A stretch of 64,000 bases of DNA from Nageia nagi (lineage: Eukaryota > Pinophyta). Both the position numbers and the translations under genes were made by a program. The first letter of the stretch is position 1, and each line of letters starts with the position of its first letter. The stretch lies in NCBI GenBank assembly GCA_050084985.1, contig JBITNC010000001.1, forward strand, positions 21,514,001-21,578,000, written 5' to 3'. A model generated the notes under the pieces. That model did not search any database, had not been told where the DNA came from, and was given only the letters and a program-made list of their open reading frames with translations. Shown here in pieces: positions 12,328 through 23,708 of the stretch.

Positions 12328-12519
12328 GAATTGTTGGCAACACCACTTGATCAGACACCAGCATCGGGACTTTTCTCTCCCCCTTTGTCAACAATAATAA
12401 AGGGCATTTACAGACTCCCCCTGAGTCCATACATGACATTCTCAGAAGCAATATGAAAAAAAATAAACACTCCCCCTGAGAATGTGACGTCCAGAACTAG
12501 CTAATGCTGGGGAAAGACA

Positions 12520-14080
12520 ACAACTCCTAGCTTGTTTCGAAGATGTTCGAAGATGTCTTTGGGCAAAGGCTTTGTAAAGATGTCTGCTACTTACTCTGTG
12601 GTTGGAACAAAATCCAACTGTACTTCTCCTTGCACCACTCTTTCTTTTAGAAAGTGATATCTGATTGCAATATGCTTTGTTCGTGAGTGCATAATAGGAT
12701 TTTTTGATATATTGATTGCACTTGTGTTATCACAAAGAACTGATATGGGCTCGTTAATCTGTATACCAAAATCTTTTAGCATCTACTTCATCCATAGAAT
12801 CTATGTGCAGCAAGAAGTTGCTGCTATATACTCTACTTCTGCTATAGACAGGGATACTGAGTCTTGCTTTTTACTATGCTAGCCAACAAGATTATTACCC
12901 AAATAAAATGCTCCTCCACTGGTGCTCTTCCTATCATCCATGCATCCTATCCAGTCTGCATCTGAAAAAGCAACAAGTGTAAAGTCCTTTCCTCTAGGAT
13001 ACCATAAACCATATTCTACTGTACCTTTGAGATATCTGAATATTCACTTTACTGTAGTAACATGTGTTTCTTTGGGATTTGCTTGAAATCGAGCAACCAT
13101 ACATACTGCTTGAAGAATATCCAGTCTAGTAGCTGTCAAATATAATAAACTTCCAATAATTGACCTATATTGTGTTTGATCTACTATTGGTGCTTTATCA
13201 TCCTTGCTTAATTTGCAACCTATCATCATAGGGGTGCTCACAAGTTTATGTCTTCCATGGTAAACTTCTTCAACATCTCCTTAACATACTTGGTTTGAGA
13301 AATGAACATGCCATTCTTCAACTGATTGATTTGTAAGCTGAGAAAAAATGCAAGCTCACCTATCATAGACATCTCGAATTCTATTTGCATGTTGTCAACA
13401 AGATTTTTACATAGCTCATTCTTACTTCCTCCAAAGATTATATCATCTACATAGACAACAATAATTAGCTGATTTTCCTTTTCTGATTTAATGTATAAAT
13501 TGCTATCCACCATTCCTTTTCTAAAGCCTTGCTGTTGAAGATATGTATCAAGTCTGGAGTACCATGCTCGAGGTGCCTATTTTAAACCATACAGAGCCTT
13601 CTTTAGTTTGCATACCAGATTAGGATTCTCTCCCAATTGAAAACCATCTGGCTGTTCAATATAGACTTCTTCCTTAATTTTGCCATTTAGAAAGGCTGAT
13701 TTTACATCCATTTGATAAACTTTAAAGTCTTTATACACTACAAAAGCTAAAAACATGTGAATAGCTTCTAATCTAGCCACAGGTGCAAAAGTTTCTTCAA
13801 AATCAATTCCTTCAACTTGAGCATATCCCTTGTAAACAAGTCTAGCTTTATTTCGAACCACTATCCCATCTTCATTCAACTTATTGCGAAAAATCCACTT
13901 TGTGCCAATCACATTTTTGTTGGCTGGTCTAGGAACGAGTTCCCATGTTTCATTCTTTTCAATTTGAGTGAGTTCTTCCTCCATTGCTTTCATCCAGCTT
14001 TCATCTTGGCTAGCTTCTGAGACATTTTTAGACTCTATATTGGATAGGAGAGAATAGGTGCGTGAAACCCCTCTGCGAGT
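12520..14080 (-). pseudogene. copia reverse transcriptase and RNase H (few lesions)
   Basis: This is the RT-RNase H part of the Sirevirus-like pol. RT begins near [10 protein letters not shown] and [12 protein letters not shown], continues with the [26 protein letters not shown] and [12 protein letters not shown] motifs, and has the catalytic VVYVDDIIFGG at about 13450. RNase H shows the acidic residues in SDADWIG (near 12950), AEVEYIAA, LCDNTSAI and VADIFTK (near 12570). A nonsense codon at 13577 interrupts GLK-APRAWY. A frameshift near 13250 falls between the end of the RT palm and the STPMMIGCKL segment. Residues needed for catalysis are present, so only the breaks disable it. Confidence 0.9.
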
Positions 14081-14329
14081 TTGGATGCCTATATGAAACT
14101 CACCGATGATTTGCTCTTGTGGATGATCCTTGTGCCATCTATTTGGTGGAGTTTTTGAATTTTCATCTTCTTCCGACTCATTTTCTGAAACACTATTTGG
14201 GTTACTTGGTGAATTTGAATCTTTTGGTTTCTTTACTTGTGATTGCTGTACAGGAGGCTTAGATTTGTTTTTATTCTTTTTGTCTTCTTCAATTGAATCT
14301 TGATAGGTAGGAAGATCATCATCATCATT

Positions 14330-15640
14330 TCTCTTGGGAAGATCTCTTTGCTCATCAACACGAACATCAACACTATCAATGATTATTTTTGTCCTTTTAT
14401 TGTAACACCTGTATGCTTTGCTCTTCAAAGAGTAACCAAGAAAGATACCTTCATCAGATCTATCCTCAAACTTTCCTAAATTTTCCTCTATTCTCTTGAT
14501 ATAGCATTTACTACCAAAGATCCTGAAGTGCCTCACTGTAGCTCTTCTTCCAAACCATAATTCATATGGTGTTCTGTCCTCATGTGGTCGCATCATACAT
14601 CTATTTTGAATATGCACTGCAGTATGCACTGCTTCTTTCCAGAACCTATTAGCAACCTTGCTTTCTATCAGCATGGTTCGAGCCATTTCTTGTATTGCTC
14701 TATATTTTCTTTCAACTACTCCATTTTGTTGTGGAGTTCTAGCTACAGAGAATTGTCTTTTAATTCTGTGTTGTATGCAAAACTCAGTAAACTCATCAAA
14801 AGTGAACTCACCTCCTCTGTCTAAGTGAAGACATTTAATTCTTCTCTCTATCTGATTTTCTACTTGATTTTTAAATGCTTTGAACATTTCAAAAGCTTCA
14901 AATTTATGTTTTAAAAATTGCACCCAAGTCATTCTTGAATAATCATCTATGAACAGAATAAAATACTTATCTCCATTGAAGCTTTATGTTCTCATTGGTC
15001 CGCATAGGTCGGTGTGTATGATTTCCAATGGTCTGCTTGTGTGATATTCTTTCACTTTGAACTTTGCCCGAGTTTGCTTTCCCCTTTGACATGAATCACA
15101 AATATCATTTGCTGGTGTGCTGATACTGGGCATATCTCTTACTGCTCTTTTTGAGCAAATGTTCATCAAGTTTTTAAAACAAATGTGTCCCAATCTCTTA
15201 TGCCATAGCCAATTATCACTCTCCTTGCCTAGAAGACATGATCCCTCTGAGAAATATCTGATAAGGTGTATAAATTACCATAGGTTCTTGTACCAACTGC
15301 TACAAGTCTACCACTATTTGCCCTTTGGATCTCATAGCCATGCTTTTTGAAAATTACATCATGTCCTTTGTCACATATTTGACTAATGCTCAACAAATTA
15401 TGCTTCAGTCCCACAACAAATAATACCTCTTCGGATCTGATGTTGCCATCATTTATTTTGACTGTTCCTTTGCTGATAATCTATGCACCATCATTGTTTC
15501 TAAATCTTACTGACCCACCTTCATATTCCTATAGTTTTTGAAATTTCTTCTTGTCACCTATCATGTGACTTGAGCATCTGCTGTCTAATATCCATGGTGA
15601 TGGTTTGTCTTGAGCTTTTAATGCTGTTTGAATGATTAAA
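14330..15640 (-). pseudogene. copia protease and integrase (few lesions)
   Basis: The protease loop at 15562-15590 reads LDSRCSSHM; the usual Gly of the D-S-G triad is Arg, which should inactivate it. GAG-pre-integrase follows (15414-15000) with NLLSISQICD, WLWHKRLGH and the C-x2-C pair in CDSCQRGK, completing the zinc-binding HHCC. The integrase core has Asp in HTDLCGPM, Asp in HLDRGGEF and Glu in VVERKYRA, so D,D,E is intact. The C-terminal part contains the [21 protein letters not shown]-type block. Nonsense codons lie at 14984 and near 15229. Confidence 0.88.
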
Positions 15641-15762
15641 GACTCTTTATCCTCTCTGAGTTTCTCCTTTTCTTTCCAGACTTGTTTTACTTTTATTTCA
15701 GCTCCTTGTTTTTTATTATACTTTTCTTCTACCTATGGATGACTACTCTAAAATTGTTTATT

Positions 15763-17577
15763 CTATCTTATGGAAGGAAATTGTCTCGATGGAAAGAACC
15801 TCATGCCATGATTATTTCTGCAGAATCTGGTAATGTGTCCATACTCATGACAGTTGTAACACTCAACTAGATACTCCATTAGTGGGCTGAATGCATTCCT
15901 AGTGACAAAGGTTCTTGGAGCAATATTATACTTACATTCAAAAATTTTGTGTCCATATGCATTGCATTTGAAACAGTATCCATTGAAGGGATGGATGTAG
16001 CTATTATATTGCTGAGTACTTCTTGGTCCTGCATAGGGTCTTCTTCTAGAATGCACTTGAGTGAAGCCATCATCCTCCAGTCTTGAGCTATCTTACTTGT
16101 TTTTGGTTTCTTTTATGTTTTCCCTTTTTATATCATTGGAAGATTGTCCTTGTTCATATCCCAAACCAGATTTATCAGAAAATATTCTTTGACTGTTAAT
16201 GATTTCGCTGAGTTTAGTCGACCTTCCTTCTAGATATTCAAAAGAGCTGATTTTCTTGGTGACTTCCTCTAGTTGCATACATAGCCCAGTTATTTCTTCT
16301 TCAAGCTTACTGTAATTTTTAACTTTCACAAGAAGCTGTTCCTCCAAACTCTCATTTATCCTCTTAGATTCTTCCACTTCTATTTTTAAGTTTTCTATAA
16401 TATTACTTGCATCATCAAACCTTTTTGAGAGTTTCTTATTTTTCTTTATTTCTTTATTCAATTCATTCAATGCTGTTATTAGTTCTTCTTCAAGATCAAT
16501 CTCAATCTCATAGTCATTTTCTTCATCTGTCTCTTCCTTTTTATGTTCTTGGTCATTTTGATTATCTTCATTCAGTTTCTCTTCAAATGCCATAAACAAT
16601 GCTCCATTGTATTCTTTTTCTGATTCATTACTAGAATCATCATCAGTGGAGCCTTCATTTCTAGATATGAAGCTCTATCTATTTGACCTTCTATTTCGAG
16701 CATGAGATTTCATTTTGTGGTTTTTCTCAAAATATGATTCTTGATCATCTTTATCAATTCTTCTATATGGACATTTTGAAATGAAATGACCAATACCACC
16801 ATAGTTAAAACATTTAAACGGCAGCTTGCCTTTATATTTACCTTTTCCCCTTTCTAGCTTTCTAACAAAATTTGCTTTTGCTTCATCAGATTGTTCCTCA
16901 TCATCAGAATCTATTTTGGCTATGGTAATGTTATTGGCTTTAAACGTTGCTTCCTTTTCTGAATGTTTTGCTTTTTTAATCCTCATTTCATAAGCAGTCA
17001 GTGATCCATGCATTTCATCCATGCTGAAAGTTTTCAAATTTTTTGCTTCTTCAATAGCATACACCTTTGAATCAAAGCGAGATGTGAGAGATTGTAGTAC
17101 CTTTTTCACGATGACATGATCTTCAATTTCTTCTCCAAGACCTTTGATTGCATTAGTAATTTCATTTACTCTCAACATGTATGCTTTGATGGTTTCATCT
17201 TCATTCATCTTTAGAACTTCGAATTGAGCTCTATGAGTTTGGAGTTTTGCTTCCTTGACTTTATCATCTCCTTCGTGAATACTCTTCAACTTATTCCATA
17301 TTTCTTTTGCAGATTTGCATGCCATAACTTTCACCAATTCACTGTCCACAAGACCACACATTAGGGCATTTCTTGCTTTTGCATCACATTCAAATGCCTT
17401 TCTTTTTGCTTCATTTGATGGACTTGTAGGGGGAGGAGTGTAACCCCTTTTAACAGCATCCCAAGTACCATAACCCAATGCACTGAGATAAGTCTTCATT
17501 CAAATTTTCTAGAAAGCATAATTGGTTCCATTAAAGAGAGGTGCCTTGTTAGATGAGAACCCTTCTCTGCTTGCCAT
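15763..17577 (-). pseudogene. copia gag with coiled coil and zinc knuckles (stops)
   Basis: I place the start at 17577 (MASREGFSSNKAPLF), earlier than the longest clean stretch (17499), because MASREG plus FNGTNYAF is the family N-terminus; two stops (17508 region) separate them. The capsid part (UBN2-like) runs to about 16990. A knuckle at about 16760-16810 reads CFNYGGIGHFISKC, with the second Cys replaced by Tyr. After a stop at 16675 the same frame continues with a long coiled coil (16599-16093, ELNKEIKKNKKLSKRF). It ends with two further knuckles (YCFKCNAYGHKIFECK, CYNCHEYGHITRFC). Large coiled-coil gags are known in Sireviruses. Confidence 0.88.
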
Positions 17578-17627
17578 AGTGTCACTACCAGGATCTCCTT
17601 AGCTATTATAGCCTAAGTAGGAATGTG

Positions 17628-17639
17628 GCTCTGATACCA
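17628..17639 (-). promoter_or_regulatory. Primer-binding site, initiator Met tRNA
   Basis: Minus-strand sense reads TGGTATCAGAGC two bases after the 5' LTR, an exact match to the usual plant copia PBS complementary to the 3' end of tRNA-iMet. It primes minus-strand synthesis and fixes the element orientation. Confidence 0.95.
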
Positions 17640-17641
17640 AT

Positions 17642-19306
17642 TGTTGGACTTCGAGTGACATTGAGAGGGGGGGTGAATCAGTGTATATAAAAATAATCAA
17701 TTTAAGCTTCGTAAATAAAGACAAATTAAAAGCCAGAGAAAATTGAGCAAGCACACCAAGTACATCACACAACACCAGATATAACGAGGTTCACCAGATT
17801 GGCTACATCCCTGAACATGACTGCTTGGACTCCAATCCAAATCTAGTCATTAAAGAAAGCTTATAGATTCACAGCACCAACTATGAAGGGTAGCACTAAC
17901 TACCACTTTAAATATAGCAGCACCTACTGCTAGGAGCACCAACTCCAGCTATCAAGCACCCACTTGATACAACATTCAAAAAGGAGGAAGGAATACAATT
18001 CTAGAAGACCCTCAATGGTCTAGCTCTAATGCTCATTGTTTGATCTCTGCACACAGCTCTAAAGTAACACAGTTAAACAATCACTATCCTCTCTACATAT
18101 TCATTTGCTCACTTCACATACTCTGGATACTCCCCTCTTCCACGCTCTTCCCTCTCCACTTCACACTTCTCTACCTCTTCCACACTATTACTTCAACTCA
18201 CCACATCGCTGCTCGTCGATTTTTTCTAAACCTCCGATCCACTCTTCACATCCATTCCTACCAAACCGTTACATGTCAAGAAAACTGTTACACATCAAGA
18301 AAACCCCTCTCAAAACTGTTCCTATCATCACACATTATCAAAAACAAACTGAAAAGGAATCTTTATTTGTAACTGCTCCTACACTAAGAGAGTTCACTAT
18401 CTGAGACTACAACTACTGTAACTGATGAATGCTCCTCTTGTTCAAATAGAGTTGTTCAGACAAATGTAGCTCTTTCTCCATTGTTTTTAGAGATTTGACA
18501 GTATCTAATTTTTAGTTCTGGAGTCTCTTTCTATAGCCTAGAGATTGACTAGCTTACCGGATGTTTATTGTATTCACCATGATGTCATCATCTCTGGACT
18601 CCAGAAGAGAGTTCCAAGGTATCTACGTGGCCTTCTAGAATTTTCAACACCAACTACTAACATCATCTTCTTTGGACTTCGAAAGTAGAGTAAAATGCTT
18701 CCCATGATGTTCGGACTTTTATCTCTGAACTTTTATCTTCAGACTTTTATCTCCAGACTTTTATCTTCAGACTTTTATCTCTGGACTTTTATCTCCAGAC
18801 TTTTATCTCCGAACTTTTATCTCTAGACTTTTCTCTCTGAACTTTTATCTTCGAACTTTTATCTCCAAACTTTTATCTTCGGACTTTTAGCTCTGGACTT
18901 TTCTCTCTGGACTTTTAGCTCTGGACTTTTATCTTCGGACTTTTATCTCCGAACTTTTCTCTCCGAACTTTTATCTCCAAACTTTTATCTTCGGACTTTT
19001 ATCTTTGCACTTTTATCTCCAGACTTTTATTCACCCCTTGCTGACCTCATCATCTCTGAAACCCGGTTTCATTCAAAAATGTGAACATCGTTCTTCCCGT
19101 GACATCATCTTCATGCTTCCGGAATGCTCTACTCACTTTCTCCGAAACCCAATTTTTTTCACAACTGAGCTTTTATCATTTCATTTTGGAACACTTAATT
19201 TACTAACCCTGGCTTTTCAATTCTCCTTGCTGACCTCATCACCTCTGGAACCCGGTCTTTACCAAAACCACGTGTTGACAACAATGACAATCACACATGC
19301 TCAACA
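17642..19306 (-). repeat. 5' LTR of the Sirevirus-like copia
   Basis: The LTR is 1665 bp, TGTTG to CAACA, and holds the U3 14-bp array at 18713-19032. A TATA-like word (minus-strand TTTTTATATACAC, 17681-17693) lies only ~45 bp from the LTR end; if used it would leave a very short R-U5, so I do not call it the promoter. Confidence 0.95.
18713..19032 (-). repeat. 14-bp tandem array in LTR U3, about 23 copies (5' LTR)
   Basis: Partner of the array at 11721-12040, with the same 320-bp length and the same unit. In element sense it starts about 275 bp into the LTR. Units differ from each other mainly at the two-base spacer (TC/CC/CT and GG/GA/AG). Confidence 0.9.
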
Positions 19307-19311
19307 AACTA
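19307..19311. repeat. Target site duplication AACTA (right)
   Basis: Exact match to 10645-10649; the decayed plus-strand ORF resumes here. Confidence 0.93.
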
Positions 19312-19489
19312 TTGAATCATATGATCATTTTCTCTCATGGATCACATAGGTAAAAATGGCACACTAAAGGATAAAGAACTAGATAATCAAGAAAATGATT
19401 TGTCAATATAAAGGGTTTCTTGAAGGATGGAGTAAAGTGCATAGTTTTTTGGGTAGAGATATCAAAGCTAAAGTAGCATAAATGATGGC

Positions 19490-22400
19490 CTTATTTTCTC
19501 CCTCCCTAATGACCAATTAAGAAGATCTATTATATGTTCTTTTTATTATTGTTGTAAAATAAAATTAAGGGTGTTAGGAATTTTTGCTACCCTTAATGTC
19601 CAAAGTTAGAAATATTATGAGTAATTATGTTTCAAACTTAGTTCTTTTTCAATGTTGGCTATTTTTCAAACTTAGCCTATATTTGATGCAATGTAATTAG
19701 GGTTTTGAATTAGGTTTTAAAGAAAGTTAAATTTTTTTCAAAAACTAACAACCTTTGTATACTACTTAGAGGCATGGAAGTCTCATTTGTAAGGCTCTCT
19801 CTAGATTTTAAAAGTTATACTTTAGAAGCTTCAACCAATTAAATATAGTCTCTTTTTGCATCTCACTTATGTGTGATTGTTCTTTTTGTACTTATTTAAG
19901 TTAAAAAATAAATTTCAAGAGTATTTAGTAATTTATTTTCTACACTTAGATAATGTTATCTTTTCATAAACTTAAAAAACAATCAATGTTTAAGTTGGTG
20001 AAAGAAATATGAGGTGTTATGCAAGTTATGCAACATAGTTAAGTTGGTGAAAGAAATATGAAGTGTTATGCAACATAGTAATTCATTAAAGGAACTAAGT
20101 ATTCTTAGATTGGAATTAAAAGAAAGTAAGTGTGAGGTTACTTACATACTGCATACCACTCCTTACTTACAACTTGATAAACTAAATAAAGAATTTTTAA
20201 GCCAAGTTAAAACATTAACTGATTATTTCTTAGATAGGACCTAGTGGAACAAATACTTAACAGTAAGAAAATTTGTATAAAATCAAACTAGGTCTTTGCA
20301 TATATAGGGAAACAATGAAAAATACAAAAATATTCATTAAATACATGTGGAGATACTTGTGTGAAACATATTACTACCTTTTTATAACTTGGATAACATG
20401 AGCAAGCATAATTCAACTAAGTTACAAACATTAAGTAATTATTTAGTTGTAAAAAATTAGTGGAACAAGTATTGAATTTAAGTATGGGAAAGGTTGTGAG
20501 AAGATTAACATAAGTCTTAACAAAATTCATAAATACCAAGTTAACACTTCAAGTACCACCTCATGAAAAGGAGGATTATAGATCCCTTATTGTCCCCTTT
20601 TTCTTCTTGACTAGAAAAAGTGGTTAACATTTTAATTCTAGAATTTGATGATTTGTGTAAAATATGAATGACCCCTATTTTATCTCAAAAAATGTAACTC
20701 CTCTATTTTTAAACATCATAACTAACAAACAACATATTATATAGTTTTTCATATGGGAATATTACCCATGAGTGTACTAATACAAGATTACACTTTATCT
20801 TTCTTATCTTTAATTATTATTTTATAATAAACTTGAAATTTCAATAGATCAAACAAATAAAATACCATTTTGATATGCTATTCAAACCATTGAGGTCATG
20901 GTGTAGATTTTTTTAACTTAAAAAGATAAAACTTTACTTTTAGAACCCTTCATTTACAACAATCCAAAATTCCATTTTTGATCATGATAAGAAGGGATAC
21001 TTACCAAGATGGATTAGTAAGGGTCCATTTGAGGCTACCAAAGGAATACATATTTATTTTTGATGGATAATGTATTATTATATTTAGTCAATATATATTT
21101 TAATTACATTTTCTTAATTTATTTCATATTTACTATTAAACTTATTAACTAATTTTAGTTTCACAATCATATAGGTTGGCTTTCTATCTAATTTAGATAT
21201 GTTATTGGAAAGTTTATCCTTATGGATTAAGGTTGATTTTAAATATTATTATATTTAGGTATGTGAGTATGAAGAAAGTATTTTATTTATGTAGTTCCAA
21301 ATTTATGAGTGGAAGAATTCTCAAAAGTCAAAAAAGTTGAAGCTAAAGAGCCTATTGAGGTAGATAAAGTGACAAATCACTTTCTCCTCTATTTATGAAT
21401 GTTGTAATAAAGGGAAAAATATATTTTATAATTTAATTATTTTTAAATTTTGACTTATAGTGGTATCAAAGCTTGGTGTATCATTTACCACTTCTTATCT
21501 ATGATACAACTGTAAGGCCTACTACTAGATTACAAATTTATGTAGACTCTACTTTTTTATTTTATTCATAACTTTTGTTATGGTTATATATTTTCAATTC
21601 CATATAATATTTTGGATAACCATTTCCATGAAATTTTTATAACCAAAATTTTATAAGTTTTCATGTTTATATCTTTCATAATTTGCTAGGTTTCTCATAT
21701 TTTTTCTTTAGCACATTTATTGCTTTTTTACTATTAGAGATGTAATTTATTTTTGTAACTACATATTTTTATTGTTGTTGATCCTATAAGAATAATATAT
21801 TAGTATATTTGTAGGATTTTAAGTTTATATTAATCCTACAACCCTCTTTCTTGGACTAAGGTGAAATTATTCATGCTTCCTATTTGTGTGCATTATTCAA
21901 GGTAGTGAAATTTTGTATCTTTGTTTGACTAGATAAAGTTTTGAAAGTAGTTATAATCTCAACTCATTATCCTTTGAATACCTTCATGTGCCATTATGGA
22001 ATTTTTCTCAAGTGTTTTATGATTGTGTCCATAACAACACTTCTTTTTGTACCCTATGATTTATAGTGAAGAAATTTTGATGAATATTTTATTGGTATAA
22101 TATTTTGGGACTCCTATTTCTAGTATCTCACATGACTATGCCAAATTTTGGCACCATATATGAAAGGTCAAGAAGTTTATGGTTCTTCTATGGAGATAAA
22201 ATTTTTTGTGGTAATGTATTTAATATATTTTAATAGTGGTTATACCTCCATTTCATTGGTCATGATGAGAGAATTACTTCTACCTATTGATTGGTATCAT
22301 TTTATCATTATGCTTCACCTCCTCTTTCATGTGTGTTGCTTATTATTTGGTATTTCATCCTACAATATCTTGATCCTACTCAACCTAATTTTAATCTTTT

Positions 22401-23470
22401 TTTGTGGAATTATTTATGATAATATATGGGATTACTTGGATTACCAACACATAGTTTCATTTTTAGTAGCTATTGTTTAGCCATCACCTTTCTTTCTATG
22501 TCTATTATGGATAAGCCTGTGTGGTATTATCTTATTATGGAACCTCATTCTTGACTTTATGGTAGTTATTAATATAAAATTCCTTCAACATGATACCTTT
22601 CATGAGTTGTGCAACTTTTTTTATAACTATGATCCATTATCATCTCTATCTAGTTATCCACCTAACTATCTAAGTTAACTTTTCTACCCATACACTTGGT
22701 ATGTAAATATTATTTGTATTTCATTATGTAGTTTATTTTTGCCATGTTTTAAAGTTATTATTCAATGTACCAATATGTAGAGTTATATTTTAGATATGTA
22801 TACTATTTCTTTTACTAATAATTTTTTTTATTATTTTCCATGTCAAGCATTCTTGGTTTCATCTTGGAGGTGTTATTTGTCTTTTTATAAAGGTGATAAA
22901 GAAGTCATTTTGTGATAGTCACCCTTAAAGATGAAGATGGTTATCCTCCTTTTATTTTTAAGTTCATTTCTATATACCTAAATTTATTTTAAATACTTGA
23001 TATTGAAAAATTTAATCCATTTTTAAGATTCTTTTGTTACTCTCTACTCTACAATTTCTACTACTTGTGTTGATTAATAGAAATAATGTTATGCATAGTG
23101 GCAAATATTCACCAATTGACTAATATAGGATTTTTTTTATATTTAAATATTTCAAATATATGGATCTTGAATATTGAACCATTTAGTCCAAATTTTACAA
23201 GCATAAAAAAATTATGGGTCAACTTGCCAACATTTTATAAATTTTTTTTATAAAATAAGTGCAAATAGCCACCTATACCTCCTATACTTTCACAAAAAAT
23301 CACCTTCAAAATTTAAAAAAAAAATACTATTTACTGATGAAATCACCAATAATAACCTATATATAAATTTTATGAGATTCAATTAGACATACAAACATTT
23401 TAAGTTCTAAGCTTGTAGAGCAATCGAATTGCTTTGATTTGAAAATCATTTTACATTTATAAGGAATTGT
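19490..23470. other. AT-rich spacer with remnants
   Basis: No gene is recognised. Small features: a ~49-bp tandem duplication at 19992-20090 (taagttggtgaaagaaatatg), an orphan PBS-like site at 21461, and long T/A-rich stretches. Open stretches here (for example 22148-22480) are hydrophobic translations of T-rich DNA with no family signature. Confidence 0.5.
21461..21472 (+). promoter_or_regulatory. Orphan PBS-like site (tRNA-iMet, one mismatch)
   Basis: TGGTATCAAAGC differs by one G to A change from the plant copia PBS. It sits after an AT-rich block that could be the end of an old 5' LTR. No gag follows, so it marks a copia remnant at best. Confidence 0.4.
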
Positions 23471-23474
23471 AACT

Positions 23475-23705
23475 GCTCATCACCTAAAGATTACAAATGA
23501 TCTTCACCTAAATATTATGGAAACTCATTACCTTAAGATTTAAGATGCTTGTAATCTAAATATTGTAGATTATTTTCATCTAAGGTATGCAAACCATCAT
23601 CACATAAGGGTTACAAACACTTATCATCTAAGGATTGTAGATGCTCATCACCTTACGATTCCAGATGCTCAACACCTTAATATTATATATGATCATCACT
23701 TTATA
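23475..23705 (+). repeat. Degenerate 24-28 bp tandem repeat, about 9-10 copies
   Basis: The unit resembles tgctcatcacctaaagatta and recurs as tgatcttcacctaaatatta, tcatcaccttacgattccag and tcaacaccttaatattatat. It runs directly into the palindromic array at 23709. Confidence 0.6.
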
Positions 23706-23708
23706 ATG

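Larger units (their letters stand above)
10650..19306 (-). mobile_element. Sirevirus-like Ty1/copia retrotransposon, near complete
   Basis: The element is 8657 bp, in minus orientation. Both 1665-bp LTRs start TGTTG and end CAACA. It has a perfect AACTA duplication, a PBS for initiator-Met tRNA, a PPT, a large gag with coiled coil and zinc knuckles, and the copia order protease, integrase, RT, RNase H. Long LTRs, a large gag and several PPT-like blocks before the 3' LTR are features known from Sireviruses (SIRE/Maximus group); the lineage is an inference. Integrase, RT and RNase H catalytic residues are all present, but scattered stops (often explainable as C to T or G to A changes) and a frameshift near 13250 disable it. 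It is the youngest insertion in the window and splits a decayed ORF. Confidence 0.95.

Noticed and set aside
17681-17693. TATA box of the Sirevirus-like LTR
   Set aside because: It lies only ~45 bp from the LTR end, leaving almost no room for R and U5; the true start cannot be placed by eye.
22148-22480. Hydrophobic open frame, possible membrane protein
   Set aside because: T-rich DNA gives Phe/Leu/Ile-rich frames by chance; no family motif and no codon bias.
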